DNA from: Myxococcales bacterium
Lineage (GTDB): Bacteria > Myxococcota_A > Bradymonadia > Bradymonadales > Bradymonadaceae
DNA: 5,847 nucleotides
Direction of reading: 5' to 3'
Assembly (NCBI GenBank): GCA_007120615.1
Contig: SKNI01000166.1
Location: 1 to 5,847, forward strand
This document shows, in pieces, positions 1 to 5,847 of the stretch. A program made the translations under genes and the position numbers. Below the pieces are notes generated by a model. The model did not search any database. It was not told the origin of the DNA and saw only the letters and a program-made list of their open reading frames with translations. Within the stretch, counting starts at the first letter, position 1. Every line of letters starts with the position of its first letter.

Positions 1-289
1 CGATGTCACCATCACCGACGTCGGGATCGTCTGCGTCGCCCGAATCCGGCGTCGTTTCGACGTCTAATTCCTCTCCGCCTCCGCTGTCCAACTCTTCCCC
101 GACGTCGATGCAATAGCCACTGATACACTCCGCTCCCTGGGGGCAGGGAGTCTCTGTGTCACAGCTAACCTCGCCAAGAGATCCCTGATAGGAGCACCCG
201 GAGAGCACGAAAAGAACGATGGCAAAGAGTCCAGAGAGAATTGCGATGGTTCGGATATTGGCCACGGATTTCACAATAACTACCTTCAT
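1..289 (-). CDS. Predicted lipoprotein with four-cysteine module and acidic linker (3' part beyond window)
   Basis: This open frame on the minus strand runs off the left edge; 96 codons are visible. The N-terminus has basic residues, a hydrophobic stretch at about residues 15-29 and a canonical lipobox L-S-G-C with the lipidated cysteine at residue 32, so the product should be exported and anchored in the envelope. Cysteines 43, 49, 55 and 60 form a compact C-x5-C-x5-C-x4-C module that probably makes two disulfides. Residues 63-96 are an Asp/Glu/Gly/Ser/Thr-rich, probably disordered linker, a common arrangement in surface lipoproteins of Myxococcota-like bacteria (inference). The functional domain, if any, lies outside the window. 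The start is ambiguous: ATG at 289 has GGTGA 8 nt upstream, and an in-frame GTG at 274 has GAAGG 8 nt upstream and leaves a tidier 26-residue signal peptide. The gene follows the giant lipoprotein gene by 56 nt on the same strand. I do not recognise a specific family. Confidence 0.85.
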   Translation of the reverse strand, partial: MKVVIVKSVANIRTIAILSGLFAIVLFVLSGCSYQGSLGEVSCDTETPCPQGAECISGYCIDVGEELDSGGGEELDVETTPDSGDADDPDVGDGDI

Positions 290-302
290 TTATTGGTTCA
301 CC
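283..302 (-). promoter_or_regulatory. Two competing Shine-Dalgarno sites for the left-edge lipoprotein
   Basis: Read on the minus strand, GGTGA at 302-298 stands 8 nt before the ATG at 289. GAAGG at 287-283 stands 8 nt before the in-frame GTG at 274. Both are partial matches to the anti-Shine-Dalgarno sequence, so initiation could occur at either codon. Both starts keep the signal peptide and lipobox. Confidence 0.4.
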
Positions 303-345
303 AGAAGTACGTGCTTCCCAAATCTTTTCATCCCGAACGTCGAGA

Positions 346-3300
346 TTAGTCTACCGCCCGTTGATCGAGGAGATCAAAATAACGCTCGAGCCCCCTGTGA
401 TTATCACCGAGCCAAAAACCCATTCGCCGCAGGGCAGCTTTGCGATCCTCAATGCTCATCGGGTCGTCTGCGTCGGGATTTTCACTGAGGTAGCGCATCA
501 CCATCGTGGAGAGCACCGACAACGTAGAATCATAGGTCTCTCCCGAAATACTGGCCCGACCGAGGAGCTCCATTCCATGTCCTTCGTTGTCGACTTCCCC
601 GGCCATACCCAATACTCGAGCCACGATGGTGCCGTTGGGAAGATCGCGGTGGGGCTCAGCGGACTCCTCGCGATCGGGATCGAGAATGCTCATAATGAAG
701 CGGCCGATCGGCATCAAGGCTTCCAGATCAAAGGCCTGCACGATCAATCCGTAGACCATAAAGGCCATCTGATCGGTGCGCTCACCGGATTCTGCGAAAT
801 GTCCCAGCATCCCGGCCAGAAGGTGTCGATCCTCCTCATCCTTGTGAAGGGCCTCCAGGAGCTCGACCACCGCAAAAAAACCGCGCGAGGTATAGATCTG
901 CATCGCCATATCGGGCAACTCTTCCAGCAGCCAGGGCTCGAACCGGCCCTGCTCTTCCTTTTGTCGGGCCCGTTTGGCGAGGTACCGCAATCCGTGAGAA
1001 CCAAACGCGATGGTCCCCTCTTCGGCAAACCGCGCTCCGCCTTCGTCCTTTTCGGCCCGCAATACCACGTTGAAAAAGCCCTCCACTGCCTCCGTGACGT
1101 GCTCCATGGCCTGTTCGTTATCCTCGATCCGCTCCACCATCGTCGAGGCCCGGTCTAATACGACGTCTACTCGACTCAAATTCTCCAGCTCCCTTCCATC
1201 CGCCAGGATTAAACTGGAAGGCCCCGAGCGCAGCTCATAGTCATCGTCGTTTCGAACCCATTTATGGATTAACTGCCGCAGCCGCTCATCGATGGCCACC
1301 CCGTGGTCATCGGTGAGATTTCTGGTCGACATCGCCATGCCTCGAAGGGCATCAAAGAGGGTTCCATCTTCAAAGATGGTCACAAGCGCCGGCTCCAGGC
1401 TCACAAGATTGGACCCTTTCATCAAAGAATCATTGCCCTGGGCGTCGGGATAGAGATCGGAGCGACTCGAATAATGATCGTGAACGATGATGAACAACTC
1501 CGCCATCAACTCTTCTCGATCGTGTTTGGAAAACGCCACCGCCAGTGGATAAAGTACGTCGATCAGACCGCTGGCCTCTGAAGCAAAGAGTCCGTCGGCG
1601 TGGTGAGCGGCCATCTCAAAGCCGTCCTTGCAGCGCGGATTGGTCACATCAAGGATCACATCATCTTCTTCGTAGCGCAGATCCGGTTGATTGAAGAGCC
1701 GGGTGATCTGATCGGGGGTGGGCATCGTATCGAGGCGGGCTCCGAAGAGCTCGCTGGCGATGCTCAAGACCTCTCCCACCGTTTCATCATCCACCAGACC
1801 GGGAACGATATATTTTAGAAACTCTACGATCTGACCCAGGGAGCTCTGGGTGAACTCATCGGAGATATAATCGGAGAGGTTCAATTCTCCCGCTACGGAG
1901 CGAATAAAGGCCTCCGCCGCCCCCGGAAGCTCCACCATGGGAGGCAGATCACCGAGATCGAAACCCGGCACATGGGCTTCCTCAACGGCCATAATATATT
2001 CTACCCCTGCAGTATCTCGCAGAAGGTGAAAGAGGCGCTGCAACATGCTTCGATTCAGCGCAGACTCCGGTGAATCGTGATCCATCAAATCCGAGAAGAT
2101 CTCATCGTTGGGACAAGCGCGAATGCAGTCAAAGCGCTGATTCGTTCCAATCAGATGACTCTCTTTGCATTGCTGAAAACAATGGTCATAGGGCCCGCCG
2201 TCGACCGGTACAGCCTCCTGGTCGCGGTAGCGAACCAGCGTCCCCATCGCCTCTCCGGCTCTCTCCAAGATTGGATCGCGCATCGCCTCCATTACGTCGG
2301 CCCACAACTCCGGATCGGCGGTGATCTCGCGAAACACCTCCAGCAGATCAAAGAGCAGGGTTTGATTATCATAGATGTCGGTGCCCGGATTGTCGGCGAT
2401 CACATCCCAGGTCTCTCCCACGGCATACGAAAGAAATGCCAGATCATCGACCTGGCGATCGATATAGCGAGCCGTCAACTCCATGACCTCCGGCAATTCG
2501 CTGATCGCCATTCCGGTGATGATCGCGTCCATTAGATCTACGAAGGGATGAAATTCCTTGAAGGCCCGATGATCACCGCGAGCGTCCTCCCCGACCACCG
2601 CCGGGCCCAGAAGTTGTCGACCCACCGCCGCCATATGATAAAAAGTCTCCTCTTCAGCCAGGCCCCCGACCATGCGCACCAAAAAGGGCAGCGCCGTATC
2701 GCTGATATCCACATATCGAAAGGCAAATTGACCGGGACCAAATTCGACTCGACCGTCCACGTCCCGTCGCATCTCGGGGTGGTCCACGGGCTCATCGGAG
2801 AGGGGAGCGATGGCCAGCGACTTGCCGTCGGTCATCAAGAACCGACCGTCACCGTCGATATCGGCGAGTCCGTTGCCTTCTGCGTCGACAAAAGGAGCCG
2901 GGATCTCCCCGTCACCGTTGAGCCGCACCATCGGTAGACCACGATCGTCAAAGAGGGCCACGAAACTTCGCCGCGGCGGCTCTCCACCGCGAAATCGATT
3001 GTCGACCACCATCAAGAGATCTCGAAGTGTTGTAGCCCAACGATCGGCGGCGTCCGCCGGAGGTTCTTTTTGCATCAGATCCGTCAGGGCTCGAAGCAGA
3101 TCGGCATAGGACGACGGCCCCCCTAAAATGGGCTGGCCCTGGTCATCGAGGCCATCTCTCTCCGCAAAGCCGTGGCCCAGATGAGCGATCAACTCGGGCA
3201 ACTCTTCATAAGCCGTCATCTCTGCCACGAACCGCCCCTGCTTTCGGGGGGACAAAAAATCGCCCGCCCCGTAGAGGCCCCGCTCATCGAGGCTGGCCAT

Positions 3301-3702
3301 CAACTCCTCGTCGGAGGCCGCCTCATCGAGGATCGCGGATACTCTTCGGGTCAGAGCCGGGAAATATCCCGCATCGGTGACCGCGATAAAAGAGATCAAA
3401 AAGTCGTCGAGCTCTTTTACGTGTCCCGCAGGCACCGCTCGATCAACAGAGGTGATAAATTCTCTTTCCCGATCGACCAATAAATTGGTTCGCTCCTCCG
3501 AATAGATCGCTGCTCGCTGCGTATCTTTGAGCCAGATCTCATATAATTCTTCGCCGAAGGTCCCGCGATCGGGCTGGGAGCGCTCCAGATCGTATTCTTT
3601 GTCACAACCAGACGACAGCCCCAGAATCAGGCCGATCAGAAGGATTTGCCTGACCCCACGGTGAAATAACTTTGCAAAACACCCTTTCGATGCCATCTTC
3701 AT
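346..3702 (-). CDS. Giant predicted lipoprotein (1118 aa), helix-rich, function unknown
   Basis: The frame is uninterrupted and ends in TAA. Residues 1-32 are a lipoprotein signal peptide: a basic start, a hydrophobic core at about 19-29, then L-S-S-G-C with the lipidated Cys at 33. Asp34 follows, which in E. coli would keep a lipoprotein in the inner membrane; that rule may not hold here. The mature protein is strongly acidic and looks mostly alpha-helical. Residues 261-288 carry glycine/aspartate-rich loops, including D-I-D-G-D-G-R-F at 281-288, that resemble calcium-binding EF-hand or thrombospondin type 3 loops. Residues 508-530 hold C-x3-C-x13-C-x3-C, a twin CX3C arrangement, and one further Cys lies at 691. 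Amphipathic helical segments at about 386-414, 712-744 and 942-969 look alike and suggest a repeated helical-hairpin scaffold (weak inference). I see no enzyme motif and recognise no named family. The start is ATG 3702; an in-frame ATG at 3696 with GAG 6 nt upstream is equally possible. It is divergent from the 3947 gene, and the next lipoprotein gene follows after 56 nt. Confidence 0.93.
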   Translation of the reverse strand: MKMASKGCFAKLFHRGVRQILLIGLILGLSSGCDKEYDLERSQPDRGTFGEELYEIWLKDTQRAAIYSEERTNLLVDREREFITSVDRAVPAGHVKELDDFLISFIAVTDAGYFPALTRRVSAILDEAASDEELMASLDERGLYGAGDFLSPRKQGRFVAEMTAYEELPELIAHLGHGFAERDGLDDQGQPILGGPSSYADLLRALTDLMQKEPPADAADRWATTLRDLLMVVDNRFRGGEPPRRSFVALFDDRGLPMVRLNGDGEIPAPFVDAEGNGLADIDGDGRFLMTDGKSLAIAPLSDEPVDHPEMRRDVDGRVEFGPGQFAFRYVDISDTALPFLVRMVGGLAEEETFYHMAAVGRQLLGPAVVGEDARGDHRAFKEFHPFVDLMDAIITGMAISELPEVMELTARYIDRQVDDLAFLSYAVGETWDVIADNPGTDIYDNQTLLFDLLEVFREITADPELWADVMEAMRDPILERAGEAMGTLVRYRDQEAVPVDGGPYDHCFQQCKESHLIGTNQRFDCIRACPNDEIFSDLMDHDSPESALNRSMLQRLFHLLRDTAGVEYIMAVEEAHVPGFDLGDLPPMVELPGAAEAFIRSVAGELNLSDYISDEFTQSSLGQIVEFLKYIVPGLVDDETVGEVLSIASELFGARLDTMPTPDQITRLFNQPDLRYEEDDVILDVTNPRCKDGFEMAAHHADGLFASEASGLIDVLYPLAVAFSKHDREELMAELFIIVHDHYSSRSDLYPDAQGNDSLMKGSNLVSLEPALVTIFEDGTLFDALRGMAMSTRNLTDDHGVAIDERLRQLIHKWVRNDDDYELRSGPSSLILADGRELENLSRVDVVLDRASTMVERIEDNEQAMEHVTEAVEGFFNVVLRAEKDEGGARFAEEGTIAFGSHGLRYLAKRARQKEEQGRFEPWLLEELPDMAMQIYTSRGFFAVVELLEALHKDEEDRHLLAGMLGHFAESGERTDQMAFMVYGLIVQAFDLEALMPIGRFIMSILDPDREESAEPHRDLPNGTIVARVLGMAGEVDNEGHGMELLGRASISGETYDSTLSVLSTMVMRYLSENPDADDPMSIEDRKAALRRMGFWLGDNHRGLERYFDLLDQRAVD

Positions 3703-3739
3703 CTCGTGTGTGGGTCGTCGCCGTATTCACTTGTCTCTA

Positions 3740-3767
3740 TTTTTGCTAGACCTCAGGGTAGCAAAAA
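3740..3767. promoter_or_regulatory. Perfect 9-bp inverted repeat, candidate operator
   Basis: TTTTTGCTA at 3740-3748 and TAGCAAAAA at 3759-3767 are exact reverse complements separated by 10 bases. The spacer contains a smaller CCT-C-AGG dyad at 3751-3757. The element lies 37 nt upstream of the giant lipoprotein start, in the divergent intergenic region. No T-run follows the stem on either strand, so it does not look like an intrinsic terminator. A binding site for a dimeric regulator is the likeliest reading, but no regulator gene is in the window. No convincing sigma-70 promoter for the minus-strand genes was found around it. Confidence 0.5.
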
Positions 3768-3894
3768 GCGAGGCATCGGCAAACGATCTCCGCCGAATGT
3801 CATCAGAATCACTGGGTAGGAAGCCAAACCCTATCCTGACATTGACCGTTTTATTATGCCAATGGTAACCTCCGGGCGAGAGTCAGTGCGGCGG

Positions 3895-3921
3895 TTGCTC
3901 TAAGTGCAAGGAACTCATAAT
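3895..3921 (+). promoter_or_regulatory. Candidate sigma-70-like promoter for the lipoprotein/Smr pair
   Basis: CATAAT at 3916-3921 matches the -10 consensus at five of six positions. TTGCTC at 3895-3900 is a poor -35 (three of six), and the 15-nt spacing is short. Transcription from here would start about 20 nt before the ATG at 3947 and leave room for the AGGT ribosome-binding site at 3936-3939. An alternative -10, TATTAT at 3852-3857, lacks a suitably spaced -35. Confidence 0.3.
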
Positions 3922-3946
3922 CGCCTTTCTACAACAGGTTCCCATT

Positions 3947-5011
3947 ATGCCCGACCTTCGGGGATTTCGTTATTTGCTCGTATTATCCGGTATCATTGCC
4001 CTGGTGGGCATTTGCGGATGTGATGAAGCTCCTGAACTCCATCGCGCCGATCAACCGGCCACCTACGGTGGTGTGGAAGTCACCCTGGGTGATTATTCGA
4101 TCCGGTATCTGGAGCTCACCGACGAAAGTGGTGAGACCTATGAATATCCAGATCCAGTCCTGGTTCTGCCGGTGACCCTGACCAATAAGGGAGAAGACGA
4201 ACTCGTCTACAATCCCACCCACGGAACCCAGCAGATGTCGGAGGCCTCCACGCCCCTTCTCTTTCCCGGTCCCACCACACCGGAGATCGATCTCAAAGAG
4301 CTCACAAGACAACCGATCACCGGTGTCTATCTGGAGCGAGGACAACTCGATGACCAGATACAAAATGCCAGAACGTTGGCCTCCGGCGAGAGTCTGACCG
4401 ACGTCTTTCTCTTTGAGTTGCCCGATCCCAATCAGGAAGTCTTAATCCTGAGCATTCCTCCCTCTATGCACCGGGCCAACCTTCCGATCTTTCTTCGCAT
4501 CGACTACCGGGAACCCACTCCGGAAGGTCCTAACGTCTACGCTATCGGAAATTCCATGGAGTTCGACGGCGTCGTCGTTACCGTCCTGGAAGTAGAGCAG
4601 GCCTATATCAAATTGGAGGACTCCTCACAGGGCAAGGGTTATAGCACCGACCCGGTATTGAAGATCAGCTACGAGGTCAAAAACGAGACCGAAGAGACGG
4701 TCACCTTCGATCCCTCCCACCGAGATCTCTCCGGTAGACAGGGCGCTACCCTTCATTCGTTGCATACCGAATTCAATCGAATTCGATTCCCCAGCACTGC
4801 AACCCCCGAAGGGCAACAGGGAAGAGTCCAGATCGAACCCGGTGAGTCGGTCAACGACTTCGCCGTCTTTGAACGGCCCCAGGAATCCGTTGATACTGCC
4901 ACCTTCGAGCTCGCCGCCAGTCACTTCGACCGCTCCGGTCGCGTTCGAGTCTCCATCTCCTATCAACGGGAAGACGTAGAAAAACCCGAAGAGATGCAAG
5001 CCTCTGACTGA
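3947..5011 (+). CDS. Predicted lipoprotein with two tandem Ig-like/DUF4352-like beta domains
   Basis: The 354-residue product begins with a signal peptide whose hydrophobic core spans about residues 9-23, followed by I-C-G-C with the lipidated Cys at 25. Asp26 follows, an inner-membrane retention signal under the E. coli rule. The mature part is two copies of one domain. Residues about 40-191 and 206-342 share G-V-x-V-T near the start, D-P-V-L followed by alternating hydrophobics and an Asn (D69/D235, N80/N246), a Pro at 90/256 and a G-E-S turn before a Phe/Glu/Pro strand (G147/G299). The copies align without gaps at an offset of 166 through the first 48 residues. The pattern resembles extracellular beta-sandwich domains of the DUF4352/telokin-like type; that family call is my inference. 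No catalytic motif is visible, so a binding or structural envelope role is likely. AGGT lies 7 nt before the ATG. The stop overlaps the start of the Smr gene. Confidence 0.93.
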   Translation: MPDLRGFRYLLVLSGIIALVGICGCDEAPELHRADQPATYGGVEVTLGDYSIRYLELTDESGETYEYPDPVLVLPVTLTNKGEDELVYNPTHGTQQMSEASTPLLFPGPTTPEIDLKELTRQPITGVYLERGQLDDQIQNARTLASGESLTDVFLFELPDPNQEVLILSIPPSMHRANLPIFLRIDYREPTPEGPNVYAIGNSMEFDGVVVTVLEVEQAYIKLEDSSQGKGYSTDPVLKISYEVKNETEETVTFDPSHRDLSGRQGATLHSLHTEFNRIRFPSTATPEGQQGRVQIEPGESVNDFAVFERPQESVDTATFELAASHFDRSGRVRVSISYQREDVEKPEEMQASD

Positions 5012-5013
5012 TG
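5009..5013 (+). promoter_or_regulatory. TGATG stop/start overlap (translational coupling)
   Basis: The TGA stop of the tandem-domain lipoprotein (5009-5011) shares its last base with the ATG of the Smr gene (5011-5013). No good Shine-Dalgarno sequence lies at the usual distance before this ATG, so reinitiation by ribosomes finishing the upstream gene is the likely route. This ties production of the two proteins together. Confidence 0.75.
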
Positions 5014-5775
5014 AGTGACGACGAGAGCGAAAAGCCATCGGAGGGAGAGCTCAGCCCGGAAGAACTTTTTCGACTCGCCGTGGAAAACCTCGAACCCTCC
5101 CAGATTTACCGCGCCAAATTCCAGGGCCAGGCGGCAGCTCCCCTCCCCGACGAACCCGCCCCCCCTTCCGACAAATCGGCACTCCCAGACGAGTCTCCTG
5201 CTGCATCTGCAAAAGAGCAGCAAGAGGCCCTTCGCCAGGTTCACGAAACTCGAGACAATGCCTTCTTTGAGCAGATGGTCGGCTCCGTAGAGCCCCTTGC
5301 AGACCGCGATAAATATCGCCCTCCTCGTGGCGCCCACCGAGCAGCGGAGACTCCCGAGGACGAGCACCATCAGAGTGTTGAGAAACTCCTCACCCCATCT
5401 CTTCCTCGTCACGGAAAAGGGCTCAACCACATCCCGACTCTTATTGCCTCGCAGCGCGAACTTCTTCGCCAGCACAGGCGATACACTTCTTCCCACCGCG
5501 TCGCGGAGCTGAATGTCCGAGGCTCCACCGCTGCAGATGCCCTGGTCGATCTCGAAGAATTCGTCCGAGAGCATTGGAAGAAGGGTGCCCCCTTCATCAA
5601 AATTATCCACGGACGGGGGCTTCGCTCCGAGTTCGAGCCTGTGCTCAAACCGGCTGTCCTGGAGTGGCTCGAAACCAAAGGACTCCCACATGTCCGGGGT
5701 TATGCACCTCTTCTCAACGAGGCCCGTGATTATGGCAGCCTCGTGGTGGAACTAAAACCACCCCCGGAGTCCTGA
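5011..5775 (+). CDS. Smr-domain protein (SmrA/SmrB-like) with duplicated N-terminal motif
   Basis: The C-terminal part, residues about 164-249, is an Smr (small MutS-related) domain. It has the first-strand motif L-N-V-R-G (167-171), an amphipathic helix, the strand and loop I-I-H-G-R-G (198-203), the following helix ending in W-L (219-220), and the closing Y-G-S-L-V-V-E-L strand (241-248). Smr domains act on RNA or DNA; E. coli SmrB cleaves mRNA at collided ribosomes. The usual motif is L-D-x-H-G. Here both the Asp and the His are replaced (N168, R170), so nuclease activity is doubtful. Before the domain, residues 19-29 and 85-95 share F-x3-V-x2-[LV]-E-P, similar to the N-terminal segment of proteobacterial Smr proteins. 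They are joined by a Pro/Ala/Glu/Ser-rich, probably disordered linker (about 40-70). There is no signal peptide, so the protein is predicted cytoplasmic. At 254 residues it is longer than typical SmrA/SmrB, owing to the extra N-terminal part. It is coupled to the upstream lipoprotein gene. Confidence 0.93.
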   Translation: MSDDESEKPSEGELSPEELFRLAVENLEPSQIYRAKFQGQAAAPLPDEPAPPSDKSALPDESPAASAKEQQEALRQVHETRDNAFFEQMVGSVEPLADRDKYRPPRGAHRAAETPEDEHHQSVEKLLTPSLPRHGKGLNHIPTLIASQRELLRQHRRYTSSHRVAELNVRGSTAADALVDLEEFVREHWKKGAPFIKIIHGRGLRSEFEPVLKPAVLEWLETKGLPHVRGYAPLLNEARDYGSLVVELKPPPES

Positions 5776-5781
5776 CCTGAC

Positions 5782-5794
5782 GGTGCCAGGCACC
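5782..5794. repeat. REP-like perfect palindrome GGTGCC-A-GGCACC
   Basis: GGTGCC at 5782-5787 and GGCACC at 5789-5794 are perfect reverse complements around a single A, six bases after the Smr stop codon. It could fold as a short GC-rich hairpin on either strand. No T-tract follows, so it is a poor intrinsic terminator. Short GC-rich palindromes just behind a stop codon are typical of REP sequences mobilised by IS200-like REP-associated transposases (known class; assignment here is inference). No second copy is in the window. Confidence 0.5.
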
Positions 5795-5799
5795 ATGAT

Positions 5800-5821
5800 A
5801 AGTCGTTGATTTTTATGACTT
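5800..5821 (+). repeat. Small hairpin AAGTC...GACTT beside the REP-like palindrome
   Basis: AAGTC at 5800-5804 pairs with GACTT at 5817-5821. A G-T and a T-A pair can extend the stem inward, around a T-rich loop. It sits 5 nt after the REP-like palindrome. It may be part of the same element, for example a subterminal hairpin of an IS200-like end, or a weak mRNA 3'-end structure for the lipoprotein/Smr transcript. The stem is short, so chance is possible. Confidence 0.3.
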
Positions 5822-5847
5822 TGGATCTTCCTGCTGACTTTTTCCCC

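Noticed and set aside
219..488. 89-codon plus-strand open frame at the left edge
   Set aside because: It overlaps the signal peptide of the left-edge lipoprotein and the 3' end of the giant lipoprotein gene on the other strand; the lipobox evidence favours the minus strand.
361..1158. 265-codon open frame on the plus strand, antisense to the giant lipoprotein gene
   Set aside because: It lies wholly inside a well-supported minus-strand gene, has no signal peptide, domain or ribosome-binding site I can recognise, and its composition looks like an antisense shadow.
3740..3767. The inverted repeat read as an intrinsic terminator
   Set aside because: The stem is AT-rich at its base, no T-run follows on either strand, and it sits at the start of divergent genes where a terminator is not expected.
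3842..3870. TTGACC at 3842-3847 as a -35 box
   Set aside because: At 16-18 nt spacing the best -10 sequences match only about three of six positions, weaker than the CATAAT candidate downstream.
3856..3903. 15-codon upstream open frame (ATG at 3856 to TAA at 3901) before the tandem-domain lipoprotein
   Set aside because: There is no Shine-Dalgarno sequence before it, the peptide is unremarkable, and the candidate promoter would start transcription downstream of it.
3853..3951. 8-bp direct repeat ATTATGCC at 3853-3860 and 3944-3951
   Set aside because: It is short, has no extended similarity around either copy and is compatible with chance.
4963..5691. 242-codon open frame on the minus strand, antisense to the Smr gene
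   Set aside because: The opposite strand encodes a clear Smr domain, and the antisense translation shows no recognisable motif.
5782..5794. The GGTGCC-A-GGCACC palindrome read as the terminator of the Smr operon
   Set aside because: The central spacer is a single base and no T-tract follows the stem; a REP-like repeat fits better.

Overview
The window suggests a Gram-negative bacterium of the old deltaproteobacterial / Myxococcota-Bradymonadota kind. This is an inference from three features: several large or modular lipoproteins with no recognised enzyme domain, a short Cys-rich module followed by an Asp/Glu/Gly-rich linker on a lipoprotein, and DxDGDG-type loops in a giant envelope protein. 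Nothing in the sequence fixes the genus. By eye the GC content is moderate to moderately high.

Layout. Two divergent gene pairs flank an intergenic region at 3703-3946. Leftward on the minus strand lie a 1118-residue predicted lipoprotein (3702-346) and, 56 nt downstream, a second lipoprotein (289 to beyond the left edge) with a four-cysteine module and an acidic tail. No terminator is visible between them, so they could be cotranscribed. Rightward on the plus strand lie a 354-residue lipoprotein made of two tandem beta-rich domains (3947-5011) and an Smr-domain protein (5011-5775). These two overlap by one base in a TGATG stop/start and are probably translationally coupled. The last 72 bases hold a perfect GGTGCC-A-GGCACC palindrome and a second small hairpin. 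They look like a REP-type or IS200-like repeat end that continues past the window.

How the genes may work together. Three of the four proteins carry a lipobox and should be anchored in the cell envelope. The fourth is predicted cytoplasmic and belongs to a family that includes ribosome-collision and mRNA-cleavage factors. Two points stand out in the Smr protein. Its usual L-D-x-H-G motif reads L-N-V-R-G, although H-G-R-G is kept. The N-terminal F-x3-V-x2-[LV]-E-P motif, which resembles the N-terminal region of proteobacterial SmrA/SmrB, occurs twice at an exact 66-residue offset. The divergent intergenic region contains a perfect 9-bp inverted repeat 37 nt upstream of the giant lipoprotein gene, a plausible operator.

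I see no CRISPR array, tRNA, rRNA, complete insertion sequence or recognisable defence system. No gap between genes exceeds 300 bases.
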